Positions 13,380 to 27,600 of a stretch of 64,000 nucleotides of DNA are shown here, in pieces. How positions within the stretch are numbered: position 1 is the stretch's first letter; every line of letters begins with the position of its first letter. The notes beneath the pieces were generated by a model. The model made no database searches. It saw only the letters and a list, made by a program, of their open reading frames with translations, and was not told the origin of the DNA. A program made the position numbers and the translations under genes. Source of the DNA: Phorcus lineatus (Eukaryota; Mollusca; Gastropoda; Trochida; Trochidae); contig OV121081.1 in assembly GCA_921293015.1 (NCBI GenBank), forward strand, positions 27,903,158 to 27,967,157, written 5' to 3'.

Positions 13380-13605
13380 GCAGCTACGTGGTGCTAACTG
13401 CAATCACATATATCCGTAAATCCCGTATTCAGGTAACTAATCGTACAGCCGGAGGAATTTAGTACAATGTGGATGAAGTGCCTTGCCCAAGGGAAAATAT
13501 TTTGTTTAGCCAAAGTTATAACCTTTTGATGTCTCCACATGGATTCTAACCCTGGCCGCTTGCGTGCGAGGCTAACTTCTATACCATCGTGCTTCACTTA
13601 AGAAG
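13380..13605 (-). mobile_element. SINE family S2, minus orientation
   Basis: Read on the minus strand, it starts with a tRNA-like head ('ttagcctcgcacgcaag', then a B-box-like 'ggttagaatcc'). A central 'cttgggcaaggcacttcatc' block follows, typical of the conserved core of a widespread SINE superfamily, then 'acctgaatacggg'. A related partial copy lies at 28702-28806. The ORF here is the element and not a gene. Confidence 0.7.
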
Positions 13606-15530
13606 CCTTTAAAATGATTGTACAGAATCGATGAACAATACAGTATACATAATAGAAGGTCGCCACCAATATAGACACAAAGTGAGCTAGTTAGAACACT
13701 CATCAAACATCAACAGCACACACAGACATTAGATCCTTAAAAAAACAACTATTTTTAATATCGTGAAATGAAGAAGAAAAATTTCGTAGTATATGATTCT
13801 ATTTTGTCACATAATTTGTCAATTTGACGAGTTAAAACATTTGGTAACAATAAAGTGAAAAATGACATGTCAAATTGTATATTCTGCAACATTAGCAAAA
13901 CTTTCTTCTGTTAAGGTTGATTTGTTTTGGACAAACCTAAGGTGCATGTATGTAGACAGCCATCTTGTACGTGCACATTCTCAAATGAAGTAACATACGG
14001 GTGTACATTTAGTTACATAATAGACAGGGACCCTTGTCTTTGGGCATGATATATCCTGCCCGGAAGTCTTAACAATGGCAAGGATGTTATGAAATTTGTA
14101 CTTGAACTCTGTAAGGGCTAAGTAACTATAGAATTAGATATCGTGAAACGTAGTTCTGAAACAAGAACGTATTTTCTGCAATAGATTCAAGTAATAGGTA
14201 AGTTTAATCCATAATCAGACGATTTAATCAGCATTGTATTCAGATTTTTTAAAAATAGAAATACATTTGTTTAAATCAGTGGTTTTGATTATTTATTGTG
14301 TCACTACTTTGAAAGGGTTATATACGCTTCACTACATTTTACTTGCAAGAAACGAATGTAACCTCAAGTTTGTTTTGACACAGTTGACAAGAAAAAAAGT
14401 TAAATTATTTCGATATTGAAAATTTAAATTAGTTTTTAAAAAAACAGTTCAATGTAATAAAGTTTGTCTGTATTATCCCTGTACTGAATTCGTTTGAATT
14501 AAATTAATAAGTAAAATAAATGGAAACAAGATAACAATATTTAGAGAAAAATTCATTCTAATATATTTTGTAGCATACGGCTGCGAAACCAATGATATTT
14601 TACGACTGCTTCCGTCATTTGTTTGCATATTTTTCAATGTTATTACTCCCTTTATTTTCTCGTTATTGAATTCTAGAAATACAACAGTAGCATCAACAGT
14701 GCTAATTCATGCTAATGTCATAACCTAACTTCACCCGACTCTGATTAATGTAAGCTTAATTGTATTCGGTGAAATGTAATTTGTATATTTTATTGAAATA
14801 TGGTTGCTATATGAACGAACGTTGCTCAACTAAATGTAAGAATATTCTATTTCAATCTTCCTGTTGTTGTAAAGTGTCAATCAATAGGAAAGAGTTCTGT
14901 CGCTGAACGAAAAGCACGTGAATTTCGTGCTGAGTGCACATGTCACTTGTCAAATGAAACATACACGATATCGTCAGTTGGTCGGGAGAACATCCAAAGC
15001 TGAGGTTGGTCGAAGTGGAATATTTTACATTTTTAATTAACTCGCGAGGTATTGATGTATCGGAGATAGCCGATACATGTAAAATACTTTATTATGATTT
15101 CACTTAGCTATTTAATGACATTATTGTTGATTATTGTTATGATTAAGTTGATAAAGAACGCAGCAAGAGATACAACATTTGGAATTAAAATGTTTGAGAA
15201 TTCAACAACTTCTATGGACAGTAGTTAAGGATATACTGAGTCTGTATTATCCTCAATGGTTTTTACCAGAAAATAATCGTTATTGGCAAGACTAGAAATC
15301 ATTGTGTTCATATTTCCCTATAGAATATCTTTAACATTGTATGACAATATTTTACGATACATGTACTATTTATACAATTTTGAGACAACATCTCAAAACA
15401 ATATAAATATAAACTGAAATACAATTAGCTGCTAATAGGCAATGCTGGCAAAGGAGAATATTTTTCTTTAAATTCAAATTTGAAAGTTCCTCAAAAATGA
15501 TCTATTGCAAGTTAATTTTTCATATTTGTC
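13606..15530. other. Upstream region of gene A, no coding seen
   Basis: AT-rich. It should contain the gene A promoter and a noncoding first exon, but neither can be placed. A short palindrome 'gatgtatcgg..ccgatacatg' lies near 15054-15080. Confidence 0.4.
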
Positions 15531-15558
15531 AGGATTACAAAGGTAACGACACAACATC

Positions 15559-15619
15559 ATGATTGTTTCCACCGCTGCTCTCGCTGTCTTGTTGGCCCTC
15601 TCTGGGAGTGTCGGTGCAG
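15559..15619 (+). CDS. Gene A exon 1: signal peptide
   Basis: It encodes MIVSTAALAVLLALSGSVGA and ends at a gtgcgt donor in phase 1. The hydrophobic core followed by small residues (Ser-Val-Gly-Ala) is a classic signal peptide, probably cut after Gly-Ala. The next exon is 5.7 kb away across a repeat-filled intron. Confidence 0.85.
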
Positions 15620-18600
15620 GTGCGTTTTTTTTTCTCTAAACTCACTATCGAACGCAATTTCGCGCTCAAATTGGCTAACACTTTTGTTTTCTATTGATGA
15701 AAAGACTACGATCCAGACTTAACGATTGACTTCCAAACAATGACGAATGGTTAAAGAGCCACTCCGTGATTTTCATAACATATTATTTACCTTTGATACC
15801 AACCTAAATGTCTTATGTGGTGATATAAAATTAAAACATCTGAACTTTTCATTTTAAATGACATATAAATGACAAATACTGGTTTTCCATGAAAATTAAA
15901 AAACAGCCTTATAAATGCACAGAGGTTTAGATATCACGTCTTATATACATGGATACTAGTTATATAACCTAACAAACGCTATCAACTCCTAACTGCTGTT
16001 TTAAATAAGTCTCCAAAATTACTTTGACTATTTGACGCGCGCCACTGTCCGGTTATCGATAATAATTGCGACGTTCTACCTTCATGTTGTCACTGTAAAA
16101 AAACAATACGCTTTAAAATGTGTCTTTATGGTAACAATCGATACTTCGCGATCAAATGACACCATTGATTAAGTTTGGCATATATGACTCCAACAACCTC
16201 ACTGTGTGGCTCTTTAACGACTGACTAGCAAAAGGTTAAGACAGCCGAAGTCACTTGAGGATATCGAAAATCGTAAAGATCCGGTGTTCACGATAAAAAG
16301 TTATCGATTGTTGAAAACGGCGTTTCATTTAAAAATTGAGACATTAATAAGGAGTAACTAATACGTAATTTCGGTCTGACTGAAATAGACCCTGTATCGC
16401 GGAAAAAGGAAAATATATGAAATGGTTCAATAGATTATTCTCAAATACCCTCATTGATGGAGTTCATATTCTGGCACATTCAGATTGATTATTTGTAAAC
16501 CTCGAAACACGGTCGATGTTATCAAATCTTTGATTTTGTTTGTTTAAGCCAGAAAACATACATCAAAACTGTAGCAGAAAACATCAAAATAACAAACAAG
16601 TATAGTGAGATGTTTGATTTAGATTTCACATTTGTAAGACCTACCCTTGATTTTCGCTGCGGTACTTATTTAATAAAATGGGCTCATTATACATGAGAAT
16701 TATAACACATTACAGATATTCAACAATGGCATGGGTGGCATGTGTGAAACATGCCATTGTAGGTATATTCTTTTATGCATTAACTTTACCTAAATTTGCA
16801 GATTTACATAATATTTTCGGGGCGGGATAGCGCAGTGGTAAGTGCGTTCGGCTTCGGATCAGGAGGTCCGGGGGCTGGTTAGCGCAGTGGTTAGTGCGTT
16901 CGGCTTCGGATCAGGAGGTCCGGGGGCGGGATAGCGCAGTGGTAAGTGCGTTCGGCTTCTGATCAGGAGGTCCGGGGGCGGGTTAGCGCAGTGGTTAGTG
17001 CGTTCGGCTTCGGATCAGGAGGTCCGTGGTTCGAATCCCGCCAGGGGCTCGTCAACTTTGTCTGCACTAGAGAACTGTTCTTCACGCAGTCATCTTGTAC
17101 TGGTTCCTCAAAGGCACGAGCGCACACCAATATTTCGTACATTCATGTAAAACAAATTCACAGATCATGCATATCTCTTGATGTAGCTAATAATCGACAA
17201 TAAGGTTGTCTATCTTTTAAGTTATTAAAGAGCCACTCCGTGAGTTTTTGGAGTCGTATATGCCAAACTTAACCAGTGGTGTCATTTGATCGAAAAATAT
17301 CAATTGTTACCAAAAAGACACATTTTAAAGCTTATTGGTTTCTTGCAGTGACAATATGAAGGTAGAACGTCGCAATTATGGTGGAAAACCGGATATTGGC
17401 GCGCGTCAATAGTAAAACGTAATTTTGGAACCTTATCTAAAACAGCCAGGAGGGTAGTTATGAGTTGATAGTGTTTGTTAGGTTATATAACAAGTATCCA
17501 TGTATATTGGACGTGATATCTACACCTTTGTGCATATATAAGGCTGTTTTTAGATTTTCATGGAAAACCAGTATTTGTCATATATATGTATTTTGGATGT
17601 AAGACTTGGTTGAAATCGCCTAATTAGCTTAATTTCAGTCTCACGGTAAGGGATGGGCAAGCGTGCTAGCTCGAGTACTCCAGTCAAATATGACACAACA
17701 CAGGAATGAAAGTGATAATGATGTATTCGGATGAAAGAAACTTTATGATGGTTGGTGCAAATCTTGTCTGTACATCCAAGGGGGTACCTATGAACAATGG
17801 AGAGTATGGTACAGTGGATGTTAACCCTTGGGTGATCAGACAAAGAAGAGGGCTTAAATGAATATATGACATATAAATCATTTAAAGTTGATTTAAGTGG
17901 TATGATAGATGTGATGAAAACTATTTAAAGGATAGATAGATAATGTAAAAGATAAATACATACATTTTGGCAAGCAGCATCAGCGCTCGCAACGACCCAA
18001 TGAATATTTTTTATATAATTACATTTATTACTATAAATCTCTCCAGAGTAATCATCACATCTTTCCACATAAGGAAATGTTGCCACCTGATGTAAGTTAC
18101 CAGTCACATTATTATACAAAGGGCCCTAAGGAATACATATAAATGTACATAAGTAAACACTATATGTATCAGGGGCGTAGCTGAGGTAAAATTAATGTGT
18201 AGGCAATACTACTGGCAATGATTGAGGGCGCGAAGCGCCCGAAAAATTTCTAGGGGGGTTTGGGGGCATGCCCCCCCACGAAATTTTGAAATATTCATGT
18301 ATAAAAACGCGATCTCCTGCGTTTTCCGGTGTATTTGTTAGCTTTTTCAAAGCCTTAAAGATTTGAGTATTCATTCCTTTTTTTGTTAATCATTTTTTAT
18401 GATAACAAGATTTGAAACATCTTATAACATGTTTTCCACAGATAACAAACCTTAATTTTTAGCCTGTACGCTTTCACGAAGATTTTCAGGTGAAGTGACA
18501 GAAAAACAGTCAATTATCCAATGATAAACATGAAAATACTATGTCACCATTTATGAAACAGTCAAGCTATAGAGGCATTGTCTTTGAAGAAACAAATAGT

Positions 18601-21600
18601 GAATTTCGCAAGTTATTGTTTTTCGGTTCAATTTCATATCTCTAAATAGATTTGAGAAATGTTTCGTGCCAATACATCTTGATCTTATTTCTGGAAGAGA
18701 AATGTCAAGCGGCGAGATTTCTGTCCTGCAAATTTGGCAATGACTTCATCAACATCAACTTTGAAGTCCTTGCGTCCATGGATCAGGCACAGACTACTGA
18801 ACCGTTCATGCCCCATTGCAGATCGCAAATAGGTTTTCACACGTCTCATCATGGAAAATGAACGCATATTTCATTTTTGTTCAGCGAACATGAACGTTAA
18901 TTCGATTTTCATGTAGGCCTAAATTGGATTGATAATTTGATACTTTTCACAAGTCACAAGGTTATCACTATACTTTAGCCTAATAACGAAGGTTTATTTC
19001 ACTGATAGAACCGAGTATCCGATTTATATAATAATCAAGAAGTAAATTTAAATAAGTAAAAGTTATCGTAGTCATTGGAAACCCGATTGTGTCACTTTTA
19101 AAAAAGGATTTAATGTAGACGTGTACAGGGACACCAGAAATTTTTTTGTATTTGACAATAATTGTAGTTTTTTCGATAAGCAGTTTCACTTTAAAGTTTT
19201 GAACATGTTTTTCACACTACTGAATCTCTTGTTATTTTCAATATTTCAGTAGCCTTCTTTGGTCTTTTTCAGATAGCCAATAAAAATGTATGTGACATTA
19301 GACATATCTGACTCAATCCAATAAAGGCAATATGCGAGTGATACTTCAAAAAGCTTCTTTGAAATATATCTCATTCCTTTAAAATCATTTAGATCTTATT
19401 TTCATTTTAGAAAAAACAAGAATCATTTAAGACCTGGTATATTTGAGGAAATTAAAATGTATGTGCATTTGACCATTCTCCTGTTAAAATTGCCTGTTTT
19501 GTATTTGGTTTTGAAAAATCTTTTTCACTCAGTACAGCCAAATCTGGGTACGTTTGCCCACTTAGATTTTTAGTTTAGGCGCACTGTACATAGAAACCCG
19601 CGTTTTACATGGTAATTTTTCTTTACTTTCTGAACTTTAATATTTCAATTTCTGTTTATAACTTTTACTCAAGAAAATTATGTGTAGGCAATTGCCTTTT
19701 TGCCTATAAGGCAGCTACGCCCCTGTGTATGTAATCAAATCAATACCGGTAAAGGGGAAATTATTAACCATGATAGGGCACCTGGCCTATACTTAAATGG
19801 CGAATAATAAAGATGGGGTATGACTATTTGTTGGTCGATCATACCAGACCATTGAGGTTGGCTCCAACAATATGTAAATACACCCATTAGGTAGAATAAC
19901 CAGAAACTACCCAAAATAAGGATAGCTAACTTTAGCAAAATGAAATATGTTAAAATGCAATAATAAGATATCACATAATTAAATTTCACTAAAGGTTGAA
20001 GGTAAAGGGAGAGGGCCATATGAATAACACATACCGTATCAATAAGCATAATGGTGACTTTACATCAAGAGGGCAACATAAAAGGTAAAAACAATATTGA
20101 TAGGAGCAGTATCATTGTGAAAAAACCTCACATCCTTTGAAGGATATTGATAACAATAATGTGAATTGTGAGGAAAAACAATGATATGATTAACAATAAC
20201 AATGTGGAAAAACATCACATAGATATTTCAAATATGAGAAATGAATTTGGATACACATTTAATCTAATGTGATGAAAAACAATGATTGTTAATGCTTAGC
20301 CAATAACATATGTAAATGATGCATGAGCGCATTGATAAGCAAGATGCAGATTAATAGCTTAGCTTAGCAGTTGACGCAGCTTTGTTTACATCTGAAGCGG
20401 CCATCTTGGATCATGCTCATTACAGGGCAAGTGACTTTAATTAATACCATGTGTGGAGACTGAGACAATGGGATGGGTACACACTTGTTGAATTTGGAAA
20501 TAGATATATCAACTATCTGTGACTGGAAGTAAATGCACTGTGCATTTATTGAATAAAAAGGATTGAATCAAGGAAAAGTGAAATTTGGAAATTTGGAACT
20601 TTAATTAGCATGGAGCTAATTAAATGGAATTTGGAATTTCCAAAGTTATTGATAATGAATTTAGCAATTGATATTAAATGCTATCTGCCAATTATAAATC
20701 CAGCAAGTAAAAGCATTGAATGTAAATATACATTAGAACATCATAGGGTTCCATAACAGCATAAAGGGAAAAGCAAAAGTTCTAATTGGTGTAGTTACCT
20801 ATGAACAATGGAGAGTATGGTACAGTGGATGTTAACCCTTGGGTGATCAGACAAAGAAGAGGGCGATAAGAGGCTTTGACTGTCCCTCTTCAGAACTGGG
20901 GTCACATGATCTCTGACCATTGGTCAGTTTGGAACCACTTGTATGGAACTAGTTACCTAGCAACAGTTTGGCTAGGGGTTTGGCTGATTTCTAACCACTC
21001 CCTTAGAGTATTCTAATTAGTAAAAGGACAGAGAAAACAGGCACCTCTAAGGAAAATATCCTGGCCGTTACATGGACATGAAAAGTTAAGATGTTTTGAT
21101 TTCATACCACCACTTATGACATTTAGGTTCGTATAAAAGGTAATTAATATGTAATGAAAATCACGGAGTGGCGCTTTAAGCAAGCATGTACGTATATATG
21201 TAATGTATGTCAAATGCATAGTCACATTTAAAACTTGAAGCATTGAATTGATCCGTATTGATGTGTTGCCTAGATGCCATAGATATCAAACACGATTCAT
21301 TTTCATCCTCCTTCATCAGATTTCATTGGCTACAACATCTCATCGAAAACTGCTTCCGACGATGGTCTTACAACTGTGATCTTAGAAGGTCTCCCATTGG
21401 CTGTTGAGATCGTCACGGGTTATTACGTCAACATGGCCGAAGTCAACTGTCCAATCAAATTTCAGATCTGGAGAAGAATTAGCTACCTGAAGTATAAACT
21501 GCTACATGAAAAGAACTTTACTTCCAAGGCTACTGGTTATATTTCAGTAAGTTCTAAATTTCAATATTTAACGCGTGAACTAGAATAAATGACATGAAAT

Positions 21601-24600
21601 TGTGAACTAGGTGATCATAGTTTGAGTTCCAACATAACAGGATATATTCCCGCTTTTTTATGTTTTAATTATCGTTATGAATAAACGTTTGAATAATGAT
21701 GTCAGTAGTGACTGTTCGTAAATACTTTTTCCAGGTTGCAATCATTTACATCTGACAACCTGAGAAACATGGAATGCTTTTACAAAATTATACCCCCGTC
21801 TTGTAATGAAATGCAGATTGCAACACTATAGATAATTATCATTAAATGTTTCCATGGAAAAACAATTATTTATCTTGTGATGAATATTTAATGAAAAGAA
21901 ATAAATCATCAAATTATGAGAATATTTTTAAAAAAAGGTATAAATGAGAGGTAGATTTTACTATATATGTATTCAATGTATTACATACAAAGGCATGTTC
22001 ATCGAACTCCATTGTGGAAGGTCCTGTGACCAAAGTGGGAAGCGGGGATATGTGAACTTTGCTTGCTTTTACATCATATTTTAAAAAGCTTTTATTAAAA
22101 CAAAATATGTAAGAACAGAATTGAACAAGTTCCGGTCTCGTTCTTTATTCTTCCTGTATCTCAATTTTATTTTTACAGATACCTCTAAACGCCTCTGAAG
22201 AGTTCTTGATAACTACTGCGGACAAACTGGGATTTTCGTCTTTGAGTCCTGACTCATCGTGCGTGGCCTATACTGAGGTACCAGAGTCCGGAAATGGGTC
22301 CGAAACTCTCCGTTACAGTTACAAACGAGGAACCGCTCCATCAATAGAGAGCGTGTACACGTTTGATAGCTACAAAGATACCTACCTCTACGGTGTGGGA
22401 TTACAGGTAAAATGTAAGTGGACTACTTATGTTCATATGAATGTTAAGTTTTCTTAATGAATATATAAGTATGTTCTACTTTCATTCCCCTTACCTTAAT
22501 GTCATTTTACCACTATGTTGACGATACTATTTTCAACTCGACAATATTTAACCATCAAAAGGCTTTTGTTAATATTCTCATCTATACCATTGACTGTTCA
22601 AGTGTTTTATACATGTAGATCTTACTCATTTTTCTCATAACGTTATAAATTCTGAAGCAATAACTGGATAATATTTCCTTTATAAAATGATATATCAGAT
22701 ATTTATATCATTAAACAACAAATGTCTGTTAACGCTTGGTACTGATAAACCAGACGTTACCGTGCGTTACATGGTAACTCATGAACTTTGCGATTGCCAG
22801 CTTCAGAAAATAAACATTTGAAAATCGATAGGCCAAAAAATCATATATTGTATGTTCTTTTAGATACGTTAAATAGATTCTTAATATTATTTTACTTTCA
22901 ACAAGAGGTTTCAATTTTTATAATTTCCAGATGGAATATCAGAAAGTCAAGCGTTTGTTATAGCTGGCGAAACAAGTAAGTATTTAGGCACTGTATCAAT
23001 GTTTCAGTACTACTTACTATGTGGAACTCCGTTTGCATGCAGTGCAGACAGCTCCCAGGTCACTCAATTAATATTCCAATATTACAATAAATCATACAAT
23101 AATAAGTATTCATATATAAGAAATATTTTTCGACGTTCTGGCTTGTCACTAAAACGGTAATATCGAATACTTCAATATTTTACAAAATTAATAACATTTT
23201 ACAAAGCAATATCTTTGAATACTATTTGTTCAATTAACATAAATAAAATCGTATAGCAGTACAAAACCCCGCAAAGGACACATCCGGTGAAAAGCAAAAC
23301 AAAACTTAGAAAGAGGATATTAATCTTTAATCCCATGTTACAATTAACAATACTCGTAACAAAGTTGGAAGTTACCAACAGACAAGTTTATTTACAATAG
23401 TTATATACAAATGTTCTACATGTTCAATAATATTCTGTTGACATAGCTAACTTTTTCTAACACAATGTATTTCCTTCATATCTAACAGTCTTCTAAGTCA
23501 CTTTTGTTGATGATTCTAACAGACTATTCTGATATGATTCAACTAAATGTTTCTAATATATTATATCCCGCCAGGGGCTCGGCAACTTTCTCTGCAGTAA
23601 CGAACTGTTCTACACGCTGTCAGGATCGGGTGCAATGCTACACTGAATTTAAGCGCAGTACCACCCATGGTTCGCTAGTTCCAGCCGATGCTCGCAGGTT
23701 TCATCGCAATGCATAGCTACAATGGTGTTGCGGGCTTTCTTCCTGCAGTAATACTAGCAGCCGCGATATACGTGAAATACTATTGAAAGCGGCGTTAAAC
23801 ACCAACTCACCTCACCTCACCTTCTAATATATTATCTAACATTTTCAACTAACGAAAGGTTTTAGCTAACTGCATGACGATACCAAGCAGATGCATGTAC
23901 ATTTCAAGTTCCAAAATGGCGGCGTTTGTACTTTCCGCAAAGCAGGTTACGTATTGGCGAGACATTTTTGGATATGAACATGTAAGTTAGAAGACCATAC
24001 AAATTCAACGAAAATTATGTAATATGCTTACCATGTACATTTTATCTCTGTGTTCAGAGGTGCTAGGATACAATGTATCAACGGATAAGACGGCAATGCT
24101 TGGCAGAGCGACTATACTACTAGAGGGACTGAGATTGTCCCATGGCAAAGTGACCGGCTTCCACGTGAGGATTGGTCAGAAAGATTGTCCAATCAAGTTG
24201 CAGATCTGGCAGCCTACAACCGGAAGAGATTACAAGTTGCTGGGAGAGACGGACTTCACTGCTACAGACATAGGCTATTTTTATGTAAGCAGTTTCATAA
24301 TATCATATCCTTTTGGATGGTGGATATCATTGTTTATACGCAATTTAATTAAACTGAAAGGGACAGTCCTATCATGTTCTTTTTGTGGAAACGAAATTAC
24401 ATTTTTTTTACATTATGTTGCTAGTTCATGATTTTAACATAACCACGTTAAAACATGTTACTGGAGGTACCATCTTGGTTGTTACAGATTTAAGTCATTG
24501 ACATTTGAGAGTGCACATTTGGTAAAATATGAAAAGAAGTAGTAGTGAAGACATTTGTCGGCGCTAGTAGTGTCATTTCTACGGCATTACAAGGCATTGT

Positions 24601-27600
24601 AGATAAGTTTTATTATAAATAATTTTTGGATTTTGGTTATTCTAGTCATATATAAGTTATTTCTATAATTTTGTAAAAATGATTTGATTAATTTGCGCGT
24701 TTACTGGAAAACATTGTATAAACAAGAAATAGACACTTTGACACATGACCTGCGATATGTGACAGACTTAACTCGTTCATTGACGAGTATCAATTAATCA
24801 ATACATCTTCATCATCGAAATTATGCTAATTATGTTTTCAAATTTAGTTGACATTTCTTCAACATTAATGTAATTGAATGGTTTTCAATTTTTATTCATT
24901 TTTTTCTTTTTTTATTCTGAACCTAATTTTGTCTTTCTTAACTCTTAATATTCACCTTTCGACAATTGCATCAAACTTCAGGTCCCGGCGAGTACGCCTA
25001 TCTCAATAAGCGCTTCTGACAAGTTGGGTTTCACAACCCTTCATGAGGACAGCTCGTGTGTGCGATATCAGTTCGTCTCGGGGGAAAGACGCTCACAGAC
25101 TCTCTTCCACGGCTTCGCGGACCAGCCTCCCCCACTAGTAGGGTCCGTGTACGACTTCACCTCACTTCAGACAACCTTCCTCTTCTCAGTCGAGGTCACC
25201 ATTGATGGTAAGTGTTTTTTAAGGTAAACTTTTCTCATGTGTTTCTCTCCTAGTTCCAGACGACCCTCGCACGTTTCATCGCAATAATATATATTAGATA
25301 TATACAGAGCCACAATTGTGTTGCGGGCTTTCTCCCTGCAACGTAATAGTAGCCGTAATATAAATGAAATACTCTTGAAAGTGGTGTTAAACCCCAAATC
25401 ACCTCATCTTAAATTATGTTTTTATTCTTTTTCCTTAAATCCATCGATTTGAAACGAAGAAGCTGCCGTTTAGCATTGAGTCACCACAATAGATTTCTTG
25501 AGTAATTCCTTCTAACGTGACCTGTTGCATGTTTGACAGCTTCCGTGCTAGAAATACGGAATCCTGATTGGACAGCATTGTTTTGTTATATTTAACGGTG
25601 TTTCAACTTAGATTTTGAGATATGCCGTAATAGCCAAAGCTTGAGTTCATTCGCCTTCGTGGTTCGCAAATAAAACTTACAAAACGGTATACATGTTCTG
25701 AATGCAAAGATAGGAGTAATATGACCAAACTGTTACAGAAGGCTAGCAGCAAGAACGAAGGATAGAATTTTGCAATCTTAGTCTCTCCAAGCATATGACC
25801 ATTGTGATACGCCAAATCTTAACAATTTTATTGGTCGGCCGGTAGACCTGTGCATCGTGGCCACAGTGGCGAGACGATATATCCCGATTCCAGTTGTATT
25901 AGGCGAGACAATATATATTGGGGAAGTATTGCCAATTAACCTGCGAGACGATTATCATCACGATAAGTGGTTGCGATACAATACGTATCCCGATTCTCTA
26001 CAGTTTATGAAAGATGGATACAAAGGACATAGAAAAATAATGTTATTTCTTAGCTACCAAACTGCCTTAAACATTAAAAGAAGGAAAATCACAAAAGAGA
26101 GACTGTGACATTGCAGATAAAATATCAGAAATATCATATATTTTCTGTTTGTCTAATCACTGTAATCTCCGAAATAGAATAAAAACTGTTTTAGTTTTTT
26201 TATAGTTATTTGTTTGAACAGTATCGGGATATATTGTATTATATATGTATTGTGGACCCTCACGATATAAATATCCTGATATATTGTCTAAAAGTGTTTT
26301 GAATCGATGCACTCGTATCGCGTAGTAGACAATGCAAACATCGATACTATCGATGAATTGTTACTCCACTATCGGCCGGTTTCTTGAGGCAACCATCGAT
26401 TTGCAATAAAAGCCATTGGCAAATTTTTGCGTTTGACGTGTCATAACTGTTATCGAAGTTTGGAAAATGTATCAATTACAATTAACCTGTGTGAAAAACA
26501 GCTTTTATTTGTATTTCAGAGGTAGTGTTGTTACTGCCGGGACCTCGAGGTGCAGAAGGTGCAACCGGACCTGCAGGGGATGTTGGTGAGAAGGGTCCTA
26601 CAGGAGAGGACGGGGAGCAGGGACCACAAGGCCTCACTGGGGACAGCGGCAAACAGGTGCTGCGCACTTGATTTCTATTTGTTGGTTTTTCTTTGTTTAA
26701 AGTATTGAAACTTTTAGAAAGTAAAAATCTTTATTCAGAACCTTTGTTTCTTGTCTGTCATTCATGGAAAATACTAAATCAAAAGTGTTGCTCTCGATGA
26801 ACCGGCTCCGTTATATTTTGTTGTAAAGAGGACTCTATATCTATCGAATTTCTGGGGAAATGACTCCCATCACTAGAGCCATTTCAAAGCCTCTATGATA
26901 TAATTACACAGAATTGTAGATTTAAGAATCGATTTGCAGTTGGACTTGACAATTTACAGGTGTATAGTCTTAGATTATTTGATAGAAGCAATGTTCCAGG
27001 GAGATGAAGGCAAACCAGGTAAAGAAGGTCCTCAGGGGCCAGTTGGGGTCACCGGACCTCCTGGTAAAGCCGGACCTCGGGGTCCCGAGGGTTCACAAGG
27101 ATCCAATGGAGAAGAGGGTCCCATTGGAGATCCAGGAAGCAAGGGTCCACAAGGGCTAACTGGAGAGCCGGGCAGGAAGGGATCAGATGGTTCCAAGGGA
27201 CCCGTTGGTGATCAAGGACCCCCTGGAGAGGTGGGGGAGTCTCCCAGGGGCGAGGCTGGAGAACAAGGACCTGGGGGAGGAGAGGGACAGACAGGAGCAC
27301 AGGGGTATACAGGGGAGACAGGTGCTGCAGGACAGGTGGGGGAGACGGGACTGAAGGGACCAGACGGAGAACAAGGGATACCTGGAGACATGTGGACACC
27401 TATAGGTAGGATTTGTCTATTGTCGATAGTTGTGATGATATATAACTGTACAATATATAGTCTGTCGATATATTAGATACAGATTCGTTTATTCAGTATC
27501 AAGGGCCTGAAAACCTATAGTGCAAGTACAGTTGGTGCAATAAATGGCTCGTGACGATGAAATTATACATTACTTCTCTATCGAGAGAATGTATTTTTTC

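Larger units (their letters stand above)
17225..21179 (-). mobile_element. piggyBac-like MITE, copy 2, split by a 3.5-kb insertion
   Basis: The left part (17225-17587) and right part (about 21078-21179) together align end to end with the reverse complement of copy 1. Both outer ends keep TTAA and the AGAGCCAC-type inverted repeat. The break is after 'gtcatatatatg' and the alignment resumes at 'atgaaaagttaagatgtttt'. The inserted DNA at 17588-21077 contains the hAT element and the 69-base direct repeats. Confidence 0.85.

Noticed and set aside
16819..17050. Functional tRNA genes
   Set aside because: A and B boxes are present, but the acceptor stem and anticodon arm do not fold as a tRNA; the sequence continues into a SINE body.
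26482..27399. Pro/Leu-rich minus-strand ORFs
   Set aside because: Shadows of the Gly-X-Y coding sequence on the plus strand.
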